A stretch of DNA of 64,000 nucleotides from Zygaena filipendulae (GCA_907165275.2 OU015673.1:1007001-1071000), one strand, 5' to 3'; positions 33,427-44,872 are shown, counted from the first letter of the stretch. Program-made: numbers and translations. The notes: generated by a model not told the origin, from the letters alone.

Positions 33427-33479
33427 TACATACGCGGGATCTCCGAAATTACCGCGGGTAAATCCGAGGGGGATAGCTA
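33427..33479 (+). mobile_element. Helitron-like 3'-end fragment
   Basis: ATACGCGGGATCTCCGAAATT then ACCGCGGGTAAATCCGAGGGGG and ATAGCTAA. The terminal CTAG has decayed. Confidence 0.5.
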
Positions 33480-33727
33480 AAGCATAAATAAACCTGTCAG
33501 GGCTCGTCATACGAGTGAGTCATCAAATAAGTATAGGGATACATTTGCCTCGCCTTGTTTCTTGACATGCTACTTGGTATTCCGGTCGACGAACGCCGAG
33601 CCTCGGAACCGCACCGCCAAATTAGTGTCATATTCAGAGAAAGATCAAAACACGCGGAATAAACATATAAGATGCTGATCTTTACTACTTTCAGTTTCGA
33701 CATACATTAGCCTACTAGTCATTTTCA

Positions 33728-34550
33728 TGTGGTTTTACCCGCAATTCACCCATTTCACAGTAGGAGTATATTTTGTGGTTTCAGCCGAGATTCATCCATT
33801 TCACAGTAGGAGTAAGTTGTGTGGTTTCAACCGAGATTCATCCATTTCACACTAGGAGTAAGTTTTGTGGTTTCAGCCAAGATTCATCTATTTCAAAGTA
33901 GGAGTAAGTTGTGTGGTTTTAGCCGAGATTCATCCATTTCACACTAGGGGTAAGTTGTGTGGTTTCACCCACGATTCATCCATTTCACAGTAGGAGTAAG
34001 TTATGTGGTTTCAGCCGAGATTCATCCATTTCACAGTAGGAGTAAGTTGTGTGGTTTCAGCCGAGATTCATCCATTTCACAGTAGGAGTAAGTTGTGTGG
34101 TTTCAGCCGAGATTCATCCATTTCACAGTAGGCGTAAGTTGTGTGGTTTCAGCCAAGATTCATCTATTTCAAAGTAGGAGTAAGTTGTGTGGTTTTAGCC
34201 GAGATTCATCCATTTCACACTAGGGGTAAGTTGTGTGGTTTCACCCACGATTCATCCATTTCACAGTAGGAGTAAGTTATGTGGTTTCAGCCGAGATTCA
34301 TCCATTTCACAGTAGGAGTAAGTTGTGTGGTTTCAGCCGAGATTCATCCATTTCACAGTAGGAGTAAGTTGTGTGGTTTCAGCCGAGATTCATCCATTTC
34401 ACAGTAGGCGTAAGTTGTGTGGTTTTACTGACGATTCATCCATTTCACAGTAGGAGCTTGAGTTATGTGGTGTGATTCATCTATTTCACAGTAGGAGTAA
34501 TTTATGTAGTTTCACCCGCGATTCATCCATTTAAAGTAGGAATGAGTTAA
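33728..34550 (+). repeat. 46-bp satellite array with 276-bp higher-order unit
   Basis: About 18 units. Core unit: GTGGTTTCAGCCGAGATTC then ATCCATTTCACAGTAGGAGT then AAGTTGT. Starts are spaced 46 bp (33728, 33774, 33820 and so on). A distinctive variant series (CAGCCAAG, then TTTTAGCCGAG with CACTAGGGG, then CACCCACG with GTTATGTGG) occurs at 33874 onward and again at 34150 onward, exactly 276 bp (6 units) later. The edges are more diverged and contain TTTCACCCGCGATTC, the Helitron-like 3'-hairpin phrase. Confidence 0.95.
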
Positions 34551-34559
34551 ATTACTAAC

Positions 34560-34985
34560 GGCTTTTTTGACGGATATAACGTCTCGGTTTCACCTGTTTA
34601 AGAATTAAAACTATCCCTTTTATTGAACCACGATGTGAGTTAGATATGTGCCAAGATTCTAATCCGTTTTTATAATAATAATCATTTATTAAAAGGCATA
34701 AAAAACCCAATATACAAAAATAGAGCATTAATACAATATATAATAAAAAACAACAATTCGAATAAAACATAAACTGGAAGCTATACTTCCGATTCGAGTC
34801 GCGGTGGATTGAACGCCAGAACCAGAAAATAGGACTGGAGACCCCTCACACCTAAGGATAGTATTTTTTGAGGCATGGAGCCGCCCCCAGAATGATGCTA
34901 CAAGCGCTCTTATAAAAGCGAAGAAATCAGGCACCCTATCGTCAGCGAACGTTTTTTGCGTGATGCTCGTTAAAAAGTTCAACAT
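34560..34985 (-). mobile_element. LINE 3' end with (ATT)n tail
   Basis: Minus strand: a short reading frame (about 34985-34790) with AFIRALVASFWGRLHASKNTI, resembling the C-terminal end of LINE pol proteins, then about 100 bp of 3' UTR and an AATAAATGATTATTATTATA tail near 34672-34690. 34560-34671 is not assigned. Confidence 0.55.
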
Positions 34986-35246
34986 ACAAATAAACAGTAA
35001 TTTTTTTCACAAAAGTTGAGTTTTCACGTATGTAAATATAGCTTGTCTAAACTAAAATGACGCGCCCCACTACTTAATTAGCAGTCTTAGATGTGCGAGA
35101 TCATGTATTGATAATATCTCTTTGATAGTGTGAGTGCGGCGACAGTATTGCGCACTTGTGATGAATATTTTAACAGTTGTGCGTGTGCGTACATTCCCGA
35201 TGGAGGGGCGCGTCATTTTAGTGTAGACAAGTTATACTTACATTTA

Positions 35247-35735
35247 TAACTAGTTGTTCCCGCGTTTTCATAGCCTATGTTACTCAGGAATGAAGTAGCA
35301 TTCTAATGAAAGAATTTTTGAAATCGATCCAGTAGGTACTTGTTGAGTTAAATCGTAAAAAACAAACAAGCAAAAAAACAATGGGCATGTTGACTAATTT
35401 TTATTTTTTAGTCCATCTTGTAGATTATTAAAAAATATTGGACACGTATTTTTTCTTTTTTTACGTAATCAAAAAATAACGGCGATATATTGAGTTGAAA
35501 TTTCGCGTGACGTCACTATTCTGACAGTTTGTATGGCGGTTTTTGCGGTTAGTGACGTCACGACCCTCTCACCCTAAACTTTAATGCGCTTTATCTCTGT
35601 ATATTTTAATTTATTTGAAAAAGCAAAAAATACGTGTATATTGTTTTTTTATTATCTAACTGACGGACTAAATAGAATTTTGATTTTTTTACCCAGGAAA
35701 CTAGCCTATTCTTTCATCTTTATAATATTAGTATA
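35247..35735 (-). mobile_element. Helitron-like family A interrupted by MITE-C
   Basis: 3' part 35247-35377 (ACTAGTTGTTCCCGCGTTTT ... AAACAAACAAGCAAAAAAAC) and 5' part about 35693-35735 (TTTCATCTTTATAATATTAG). The two halves flank a MITE-C copy in the opposite orientation. Confidence 0.65.
35378..35692 (+). mobile_element. MITE-C copy nested in Helitron-like element
   Basis: GGGCATGTTGACTAATTTTT start, both TGACGTCA boxes (about 35507 and 35552), GACGGACTAAATAGAATTTT near the right end. The terminal ACATCCC is replaced by TTTTTTTACCC. Confidence 0.75.
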
Positions 35736-36198
35736 GATGTATAGTGTTCCAGTATAGTAGGTGCTATTTTATTAAATGCATAGATATTTTGAAGTACATT
35801 GGTATTTCAAACTTTTTTAGGCTCAACAGCGTGACGGAAACCAGTTTCCGCTCAATGCAGAGGCGGCAACTTCAAATCTATCTACATCAAAGTAGTTTTA
35901 CTTCGACCGCGCGTAAAAGGTTAGGTACACTCACTTTTTTAGCTCCCTGGGGTCATTATGTAAGGCAGTTGAACACAACCTTTTGGACCTTCGAGTTTTC
36001 AGGCTTCAGAGCTTTATATAGGCAATCATGTTAATATCTTACCCAATTTAACTCTTATGTTACACGATATTGGGAATTTCGTATTCAGCGATTTGGATTT
36101 GACATTGACGAATGATCCAATCGGTTTCTGAACGGTAATAATAATTCTACGTCCATGAGTTCAGTCGTCACCTTTGACTGCAATTTAACATTTAAATT
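35736..36198. other. No gene seen
   Basis: Unique sequence. The 96-residue ORF at 35744-36034 has no recognisable content. Confidence 0.4.
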
Positions 36199-36207
36199 AA
36201 AGGTTTA

Positions 36208-36548
36208 TGGTAGGAACTTTTGGCGGGATTTTAACAGAAATGGACGTCAGTTTTAATCTTTTGTTTAGAAATTAGTTTATCGTGATTAATATTATCTGAA
36301 TGTGGTGGATCTTTTATCTTTATCTTTAAATAAGATGAAATGGAGCCTTCATCGGGAGGTTGTCGTTTTACTATACAACTTCCCACAGCGCGTCCTGTTA
36401 AGGTTCAGCTGTCGAAAGTTCCGGTAAAGCATTGAAATGCATCTCACCAGTGCATTTAGAATTTTCAATATAAATAACTTCATAACACATTGACTGTATG
36501 GACTAAGTTTCCCTTGCATTTCCCGAAAAATTTCATTTTTACAAAAAT
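36208..36548 (+). repeat. Dispersed repeat J copy 2 with 9-bp flanking duplication
   Basis: AAAGGTTTA occurs on both sides (36199-36207 and 36549-36557). The inside is the J sequence and ends A/T-rich (CGAAAAATTTCATTTTTAC). A 9-bp duplication with an A-rich end suggests target-primed retroposition. Confidence 0.6.
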
Positions 36549-36557
36549 AAAGGTTTA

Positions 36558-37126
36558 ATTAAATGAAAATGTTTAGAGTTTTTTTTTTTGGCGAGGCTAT
36601 AATACCTTACACTACAGGAGTGTGCGTTTATATAATAATTCGGAAGAGGAATAAAATGAATGTATAAATATGAAATATAAATAAAAATGTATTTCCTCAT
36701 CTAGCGCGGGTACGCACTAAAATATAATCTACCATTTTTTTTTTCATCTTCGAAATCGTATTACTTGTTACAGATATATTTAATCAAAAGTTATGTATGT
36801 ATTTGATGTCACAGACACTTCGATGCCCCTTCGGCTCGGACACCAACCGCTCACCTTCCCGACACACCCTGTATACACGAGCGTGTCGATCTGACGTCGA
36901 TTTGACGAGGGTACGACGTCGGTTCAACGCAAAAACGTTAACCAGTTATAACAAAACAATAGACACGTAATGGCATGTAGCACCTTAATAATTCACGACT
37001 ACGAACCGCGGCGCTTACATGGAGCCACATCGAAAATAATAAAATGGTGTAAAGAGTAAATAAGAGTAAATATTAAGAGCAATCGAGAGAAATACTAAAA
37101 AAACCCCCACCGAGTATACTACAGTT
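36558..37126. other. No gene seen
   Basis: AT-rich, then a GC-balanced stretch at 36810-36930 (ACGTCG-rich) with no ORF. May be host regulatory or intronic sequence. Confidence 0.35.
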
Positions 37127-37363
37127 GGACGCAGATAAGCAATAACATGTTAACCCACAAAATTAAGTTATTGATACAGAACCATTTATTGAGAGTTAGA
37201 AAACCTTTTTTAGTTATGTGTCTTACCTTATTACATTGTTTAAATATGTAACAAAATGTTGAACATAAAAAAATGTTGACACAAAATGGTGCTATAATTT
37301 TAAAACACGATTTACTCAAAATTTTTCCAGTGTGGGTTAACATACTATTGCTTATCTATGTCC
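37127..37363. mobile_element. MITE-D copy 4, AGTT duplication
   Basis: GGACGCAGATAAGCAATAAC start, GCTTATCTATGTCC end, AGTT at 37123-37126 and 37364-37367. Opposite orientation to copies 1 and 2. Confidence 0.85.
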
Positions 37364-38024
37364 AGTTAATAGTTATATACTCGACTATTTCCTAAACTAC
37401 TGAACCGATTTTAATGAAACAATGCTTAAAACCATCTCGATTAAACTGGCTTTCAAACAAAGAAAACCGCATCAAACTCGGTTCATCCATTCGGGAGTTA
37501 CGATGCGACAGCCAGACGAACACAAATACAAACACACACACACACACACACAACCACGTCAAACTTATAACACTCCGTCGTTTTTGCGTCGGAGTAACCC
37601 CGCCCCAGTAAATACTTGCGCCTTCCAAATATATATATAAATAGCCTTCCAAAACGAAACAAAAATCTAAGTCTAGTAGGTAAATACCTATCAATTCTAT
37701 TTTCCTGTATTTAATCAAAACTTAGTCTCAAAATACGAAGCTTCAGGCAGGTACTACGTGATCCCAACAATGAGCTTGAGCTTTCGGTGAAGGTAAACAT
37801 CGAGAGGAATCCATAGTTTCTAGTGCCCCGCTGGCTAGCTACGGCAGCCTCACTTGAAAGCATTCGGCAGGTGTGCTTACAATCTTCGACTATACTCGTC
37901 GGGTTAGGAATAGTAATAGCCTTCGGCTAGCTCAAATAAAAATAATAAAAGATAAATTAAGTAAATTAGAGCTTTTGTATTTTTCAAATCGTATCTAGTT
38001 CTGTCAAAAAAGTAAAAAGTCAAA
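37364..38024. other. No gene seen; (CA)n at 37530-37552
   Basis: 37395-37560 reads like the interior of a Helitron-like relative (CTACTGAACCGATTTTAATG, TTCGGGAGTTACGATGCGAC), ending in a CA microsatellite. The rest is unique. Confidence 0.4.
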
Positions 38025-38254
38025 TCTAATATATATAAATCATGTGTCACGTTGTTTGTCCGCGATGGACTCCGAAAATACTGAACGGATTTTGATAAAA
38101 TTTTGTAACCATTCATAATATGGGCCAACTTAAAAGATAGGATAGTTTTTATCCCGGAATCCCCTCGGGAACTGAAGGACATAGAGTACTTTTTTCCCGC
38201 AACCTCCGCGGGAACTCCGAAATTACCGCGGATGTAATCGCGGGGGACAGCTAT
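38025..38254 (+). mobile_element. Helitron-like family B copy
   Basis: A|TC start (TCTAATATATATAAATCATG), hairpin CCGCG-GATGTAAT-CGCGG, end CAGCTATAG instead of CAGCTAGT. Same short variant as 9914-10143. Confidence 0.65.
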
Positions 38255-38464
38255 AGTTTTAAATATAAAAACAATAAATAACAAATACTAGAAATGAGGC
38301 GGGATATCATAACGAGTGGCATACGGCCGCCTCGTTACATACTCACTCAACATCAGGGTCCTTATTGTCCATAACACGCCGCGCTAAGATAAGACGCTGT
38401 AAAAACTGTCTTTCCCTCGTAATGCTCGTAATCAAAGAAGTTTTACTGCAAAAAAATACATTTT

Positions 38465-38836
38465 CACACCACATGCTCGACAATGCCGAATTATATGTCA
38501 TGTAAACCTTACCGAAAGCAAGACATTATATCTCTTGGCTTTAGCCGGGTTATAATGTTCTATTGAATTTCATTATAACCCGCTGGTCAATAATGTGATT
38601 TTCACTTTCATAATTCTTATTGCTATGTCCATAACGTCTCATTTCGCTAAACAGAATGTGTTCTCAGCGGGCGCGGCCAACTCGATTTTCGAAGACCGAA
38701 GCCGTGGCCCACTAGATTCGCAGTGAGACGAACTTCATTTGTTTGTCAAATCGAGTAGGCCACGCCAGCTGAAAGAAGTGGCTATATAGGATCTACTAAG
38801 CCTGGTTTTTTATTGTCTCGCATTATGTGAGAAAAG
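38465..38836. other. Insert in element M with strong inverted repeats
   Basis: A perfect 12-bp stem CGGGTTATAATG / CATTATAACCCG (38546-38557, 38571-38582) and a second, imperfect pair around GCGGCCAACTCGATTTT and AAATCGAGTAGGCCACGC (about 38679-38768). Looks like a fold-back element; class unknown. Confidence 0.45.
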
Positions 38837-39056
38837 TAGAGTATACACCACAGGGATAAAACTGTTTTTTTCTTGGGCGCTTGAATCCCTCACTGCACTC
38901 AGGACTCAATCTTAATTCCCTCCCTTTGGTCGGGAATTAACTTATAACACCCTCGCTGCGCTCGGGAGTTAAATTTGGAGTCCTTCGTTATGTTCAGGAT
39001 TCAATGTAGCGCCCGTGACATAAAACAGTGCTTTATCCCCTTGGTGTATAATCTAC
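38837..39056. mobile_element. Fold-back element N inside element M
   Basis: GTAGAGTATACACCACAGGG at the left mirrors CCCCTTGGTGTATAATCTAC at the right. The inverted repeat continues through ATAAAACTGTTTT and GGGCGCT. 220 bp, no ORF. Confidence 0.65.
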
Positions 39057-39185
39057 TATTACGTTTCTTATGGCATAAAGAATAATCATTTCTAATATCT
39101 TGGCATCTAGAACGTTTGAAAATGCGTTTTTGGGACGCGCGTTATGGGCAAGGAATGTTGTTGTTCATAGTGAATAAGGGCCCAG

Positions 39186-42100
39186 GTGAGCTGAGGTCAA
39201 ACGCCTATACAACCTGTTAATATTATAGTATTACGTCTCGGCGCAAACATGTTATGTACGAACCATACATAGTCCATGGAACCCCAAACCTCTATACCAC
39301 TTATTCCGCTGATGTTTTAAAGTTGTTTGCAAGTTCTGAATTGTAAGCTCCCATAATGGATTTAGAGCAATATATTACTGAACTTAAGAGCTTTTTTGTC
39401 GTTCGAAATTTAATCTGACAAGATGAATTGTTGAAATTTTATTTATCTGTTATTTCCTAATTTATTTTGTTGCATTTTCGTAAGGTCTCGTGGTATAACA
39501 CTGACAAATTTACGATGGTCAACTTTTATATTTCAGGGTTAGAAAATTAGTAAGAAATATTTGCTATCCAAAATTTGCATGGTTTATTGATTTTTATGTA
39601 TTCTCCTTCTTGATAAATATAATTATCACTTCAAAGCACTTTTCCCACTTCGATTAAACCTCAAAAACATGTAAGTATTTTGATCAAATCAATCGCTTCT
39701 TCAGGTGTAAAAAAAATTAGACCTCGCTATTTTTAATGTGTACAGTCAATAGTCAAATCATTTATATTTAAAAAATATGATGACGAAAAGTTAGGTAATA
39801 CAAAAAGTTCGTGAACTTAAGGCTTGTTTACATTATACATAATGTTTCAGCGACACGAGCCAATTAAACCATTAAAATAAGTAAGTTTAAGGGTATCTTA
39901 TAGACCATTCAGATTTCTCAATAACTTCTTGATTCTAGAAGTAACTTTAATTGTCATATTTGTTTTGAAAGTAGCTAGTAAATAAATATTTTTATAACTT
40001 CTTGTTTTTTATATTTATGCGATCAGTGACCATAATATACTATATCTAAAACGGTAAGTCAGAGATTTGCTTACGCAAAGATATATGCTACACAAGCTTT
40101 TAAACACTCATGTTTCCAGAAGCCATAAGCTAATGGACGGCTGAAAGCTCGCCACGGGTTAAACGTTACACTTTTGTTAAGCTCCCGTTATAAGCGACGA
40201 TTTTATTATGCTAATCTAGAAGCTTTAGCCAACTTTTGCCTTCGCAATGTCAGTTGGTTTAGTAGAAACGTTTGCTTATGTAAATACTCAACACGTTCTT
40301 CTGTAAATTTTTATTTTCGTTTCTTTCACTTATCTCCGTTACTAGTATAGTATTATATTATCTGTGTCTCCGTATTAAATAAGTCAAGTAAAATTTTAAA
40401 ATTAATAGTTTTAGTAATTGAAAATGGTTTTACTATCACTTTGGCACCTAAATAATGTTTATTTTCAGAAAAAGTGTGTCATGCGTCTTTGGAAGTTTAG
40501 GTCTATCGTGACGGTTGAGGTCTCAACATATTTTTATTTACAAAGGCAAAATTAAGAAAAAAAAAACCTAACTGAAAAATGAAGCTAAGCGAAACGAAGT
40601 AAAAAGAAATGCAGGCAAAACTTTATGGGAGACGAGTGCAAAAATCAGAGACAAAAAGTAGGTCCCTTATGTCCTTTTCTGTAACCATATTAAACGTGTA
40701 TGCAAAATTTCATGATTGGTGAAGTAGTAAACTATAATAAATCTCTGTGCGAAATTCTGTCCTTCTGTCCAATTGTTCTGTGATGATTGCGTTATATACA
40801 TCCATATAATATGGTATTCTGTATGATATTTGAAAATAAATGATAACAACTATCTCACAAAATAATAAAGTCAGATGCGACACCAATCGGGCTTAAGTGT
40901 CTTTTATATATATATTATGTTGTTAATGTATTTGTTTTTTGGAGTATATTAAAAAAAAAACACTATTCATCCATCCAAAAGGTTATATTTTAACAGGTAG
41001 TTTTCAAAAGTTTAAGGAAGTGACATTAGGTGTGCATAAGGACAAACACAAGGATTTTCCACTCGCATGAAACTTACATAAGTCTTAATGTGGAGTTACT
41101 AGAAGTTCCAATGTTTTACTTCCAAAGCCCCAACGTGCGGTGTTCGAGTCAATGTAAAGCTAGGAATCCTCAATTAATTAGGTCTTACACAGCGTTCAGT
41201 GTGGGCCGGGCTACTCTGCCACCTCATCAGTCTTGCCGCTCGCTAATTGAAGGAAACTGCATTTGCATTCTCCATTAATGATGCGGTTTGCAAACAAAGA
41301 CGCAGGCTTTTACAGCATGAGACTGCGAAAATTGTTCTTGTGCCAGACGTTACAAGTCATCATCTTTGGTAGAGGTATATAAGATATGGTACTAATTACT
41401 ATTTATTTATTTTATGCACCCAGTGCCAACTGCTTTCAAACTAAGCAAAGCTTGTACATAGTACTATATATTTTACGCTGTATAAACTGAAAACGATAAT
41501 TGAGCGAAAAAACAGCTCACAACGCATTGTGGCAATCGCAGAAAGATCACAGCAAAATTCTTGTCGTAGCTATCATGTTATATGACCACAACTCACCCCT
41601 ACTAGGCTCGAAACATTTTCGTAGACATACTTAGAAAATATTTTTTATCCTGTAACAAGTACCGGACAGACAATATGTGCTAAATTTCGGCTGCAAAAAA
41701 TAGAAAACCGTTGCATGACGATACCACAAAAAAATAAAACATACATACACCAGAATACAGCACCTCTCCTCCTTTTTGGAAGTCGGTTAAAAACAACAGA
41801 TACAGCAGCTGTAGTTGGCATAGGAATTTAAATAGGTAAACTAAGTATAAAATAACCTAAGGTACCGAAATGGCTACCATTCATTAAGCCTTGGAAATAG
41901 TCTTACGAAGTTGATTTAATTCAATAATTAATTTCGATATATAAAATTAAGAAAAATATAGCTTTGCTACAAAAACCACATGCGAGAAATTGTAGTAGGT
42001 ATAACACTTCAATATAATTATAATATGATTAAAGATACAAAATTGAATCAATCCACATCGTCCGGCATTACTGATATAAATCTTATACAGTAATTAAAGT

Positions 42101-42492
42101 AAAACATATTGAACGAACCCGTCTCATATCAAAAAGCAGCTCTACAGTCGCATCGCTTCGATTAAACCCATTCAATCAAAGCGATCAACGTCCATTCACG
42201 TGATTTAGTGAAGCAAACAGACAGGCTTGGTTTGCTCTTTGTATATGTTGATACATATAGATACGTAGCTAAGCCATAAGCCAATTGTCTTGCAGTAGTT
42301 ACTGCATCAGAAGCAAATAAACATAAGAGATGAACAGACAACCCTGCCGAATTTCCTTCTCAGCTGAGAGCGCGTTCCCTACTGGACAGTAATTTCAACT
42401 TATTTTCAAGAACCGCTTGCTGACGATTATAAGTGATTGTACCGATCGATCCTAAGTAATAAATATATTTTGGTTTTTTTTTTTATAATGAA
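39186..42492. other. Longest stretch without a recognised element
   Basis: About 3.3 kb, AT-rich. Minor items: a Helitron-like scrap at about 40660-40735 (TGTCCTTTTCTGTAACC), a possible LINE tail at 41402-41470, and a CCTCCTTTTTGGAAGTCGGT scrap at 41768. No ORF here has recognisable content. Confidence 0.45.
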
Positions 42493-42660
42493 CTAGCTGT
42501 CCCCCAGGGTTTCGCCCGCGGTAATTTCGGAGTTCCCGCAGGAATTCCAGGATGAACTATAGATACAAACCTTCCTTATGAGTCTCTATATTTATTGGTG
42601 AAAACCGCATGAAAATCCGTTCAGTAGATTTTGAGTTTATTGCAAACAGACAATGGAAGT
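42493..42660 (-). mobile_element. Helitron-like element
   Basis: CTAGCTGTCCCCCAGGGTTT, CGGTAATTTCGGAGTTCCCG, then AAAACCGCATGAAAATCCGT and TTGAGTTTATTGCAAACAGA. Ends near TTCATTTTACACCATGTAA. Confidence 0.55.
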
Positions 42661-43050
42661 GACTTCATTTTACACCATGTAAAGGCAGTAGTGTATTATA
42701 GGATTGAGGCGGCAGTTGCGCCAGCGCATCCCTAAGGGCGGCGCCACAGTCTGATAACTGTGGCCTACTTCGTATGTTGTCTACCATTTGTTTTCGGCGC
42801 CGCCGTGGCTGTGGCCAAGGGGTGATACCACGCGAGCAAATCCGCGAACAATGAGTTCGGGTCAGGTCAGGGGTTAGACTGCTGAAGTGAAAGTAGGCGA
42901 GCGGCATTTTGGGTTAATATCGTCACAAAGACTGGTCGCAGCGCAGACGACAAAGATTAAGTTCACATGCATTATGTATACAGTTTCGCTGTGGAAACTG
43001 GATGGGGACATACGGGAGAAGATAGTGTCGCCAACTTTGCACCCAAAGCT
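42661..43050. other. GC-richer unassigned segment
   Basis: A minus-strand frame of 80 codons (42907-42665) with QPRRRRKQMVDNIRSRPQL and LPPQSYNTLLPLHGVK is the most coding-like content; the base composition differs sharply from the flanks. I do not recognise a family. Could be a fragment of a transposon or of a host exon. Confidence 0.25.
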
Positions 43051-43059
43051 ACATTCAGC

Positions 43060-43229
43060 ACTTTTGTTTGTTTGTTACGCTTTTACGCCCGGAATGCTCA
43101 ACCGATCAACTTGAAATTTTGCATACACAATGTCAAGGGTACAAAAAAGGACATAAGGTATCTTTTATCCCAGAATTCACGCTGAATCTTCAAATTAATT
43201 ACGAGTGAAACCGCAAGGAACTGCTAGTA
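43060..43229 (+). mobile_element. Helitron-like family A, 5' truncated
   Basis: TTTGTTTGTTTGTTACGCTT to GAGTGAAACCGCAAGGAACTGCTAG. One hairpin arm has decayed. Confidence 0.55.
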
Positions 43230-43689
43230 GAGTTACTCGTGCTAGTGCTGTACAATCAGTCCCCTGCAGAGAGGATCATTCCCCGTCGTTTCCGGTAAGA
43301 AACGGGAAATTTTGTAAGGATATTGGTATAAAATTTCCCATCGGTCATCGCTTCTAGGACAACAAGGATGCCATCGCTCAGGGACTGGGCTGGCGAATTG
43401 TGACAATACTTTTTTTAACTTTATTTATTTACAAAAAAGAAGTATTGGTATTTAAAGGTGTTTTAAAGATTTTGTATGCTTTATTTTTCCGCTGTTCTAA
43501 GAGGCCGATTCTTATTATTTATTTCGGATTATATCGGAACTAATCTGCCAGAGCAAAAATAAGGAAATGAAGCTGCTAAGCCCATTTCGGATTGTGCTAA
43601 TTTGTTTTAACATGAAGCTTTTCCCTTCGATTTCGAATTTTTCTGGGTAACACCAGGATGAAAGTTGGCCTGTGTATTATTTCAGAATA

Positions 43690-43843
43690 TAAGCTACTAG
43701 ATGTGCCCCGCAGTCTTACGCGCTAATTAATTTGATGCTCCTCTCCCATAAATTTAATTTTTCAATTTGGGTGGTAATTCCTGAGATTAGCGCGTTTAAT
43801 CAAACAAACAACTCTTCAGCTTTATAATATTAGTATAGATATT
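43690..43843 (-). mobile_element. Helitron-like family A, internally deleted
   Basis: ACTAGATGTGCCCCGCAGTC to TTTATAATATTAGTATAGA with a shortened interior. Confidence 0.5.
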
Positions 43844-44400
43844 CATTCCACACATGTGACTCCGTCCAAAGGTTGCAGTGTCAAGGCGTAACAAGCAAAT
43901 AACTTATACACTAACTTTAGTAACGTGATATCAATTCGACTCTTATTTGGAAAACACGTTCGCAAAAGTTTGACCAAACTTGAACGAAAGCGTCAGGATC
44001 AAAAATAGATTAAAGCCCAATATGTTACGTTTTATGGCTTTGTTTTGATAGATTCCTTCGGAAATAGAGCTAGCTATCTGCCCCTAGTCAACTACAAGTT
44101 GAAACTTAGTTTAGAGAACATCTCCACCCGTGTGTTCACACAACCCATTGTGAGCTCCTGTCGTCAGACTGTATACACCTGACTTATTGCAGACTTAATA
44201 CAATATAATATACACATTATATACCAGGTACCGGGCACAGATTTAGCCATTTAAGTAGTAAGATAAGACATGAATGCATACTGCACAATGCGCTTCCATG
44301 ACTCTGAAATATATAAGGAGATTCGCGTCTATCTTTGTACTTGTACCTCTTGAAAGTAATACCCAAGATGTGTCTTCCAGGAGTAGGTTGTTTATTATAT
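43844..44400. other. No gene seen
   Basis: Unique sequence without recognisable elements. Confidence 0.35.
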
Positions 44401-44403
44401 ATT

Positions 44404-44495
44404 TTTATTTATTTATTTAAACTTTTTGCACAATGTGGTGCAAAAGGCGGACTTAATGTCATTGCGGCATTTTCTGTCAGTCAACCTTCAAGATC
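44404..44495 (-). repeat. LINE 3' end with (TAAA)n tail
   Basis: Same 3' block as at 2782 (GGCGGACTTAATGTCATTGC, GTCAGTCAACCTTCA) behind ATTTATTTATTTAAAC. Confidence 0.65.
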
Positions 44496-44575
44496 TGCAG
44501 AAAGTGTGTTTGGTGGCGCATGTAAGGTGTTTATAATTATGAAGTACTTATATACAAATTCGATAATACTTAATA

Positions 44576-44745
44576 GAAGAAAGAAAGAAAGAAAATAAAT
44601 TTATTTGTCAACCAACACATAATATACAACTGCAATAAAAAACAATACAAAAATGTTGACAAAATGGTCCCGGCTCAGCATAATGCTATCTCACACGCTT
44701 AACAGTGTGAGGCAGCGCTGGTTTTCAGCCGGAACCACGGTAAAA
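44576..44745 (+). repeat. (GAAA)n-linked repeat
   Basis: GAAAGAAAGAAAGAAAATAAATTTATTTG followed by a stretch ending with GTGAGGCAGCGCTGG. Lepidopteran Helitron-type elements linked to (GAAA)n microsatellites (MINE-1/Helitron1) are described in the literature; matching this copy to them is inference. Confidence 0.4.
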
Positions 44746-44841
44746 AATTAATATAAAATTAAAAGTAAAAAATAACCTATAAAATGAAAATTACAATAAA
44801 AAAAAAATGAACTACATATAAAACTAAACAAAAAATAAAAT

Positions 44842-44872
44842 AAAATAACAATATATATATATATATATATAA
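44842..44872. repeat. (TA)n microsatellite
   Basis: Uninterrupted TATA run of about 20 bases with AT-rich edges. Confidence 0.8.

Larger units (their letters stand above)
38354..39185 (-). mobile_element. Inverted-repeat element M copy 1, interrupted
   Basis: Outer parts 38354-38464 and 39057-39185 match the two halves of 57475-57707 in inverse orientation (AACACGCCGCGCTAAGATAA ... and TTGGCATCTAGAACGTTTGA ... GAATAAGGGCCCAG). About 590 bp lies between them. Confidence 0.65.

Noticed and set aside
33728..34550. Regular repeats that could look like a CRISPR array
   Set aside because: The 46-bp units are contiguous with no unique spacers, and the sequence is eukaryotic.
35744..36034. 96-residue ORF
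   Set aside because: No recognised motif, AT-driven composition, no splice or start context.
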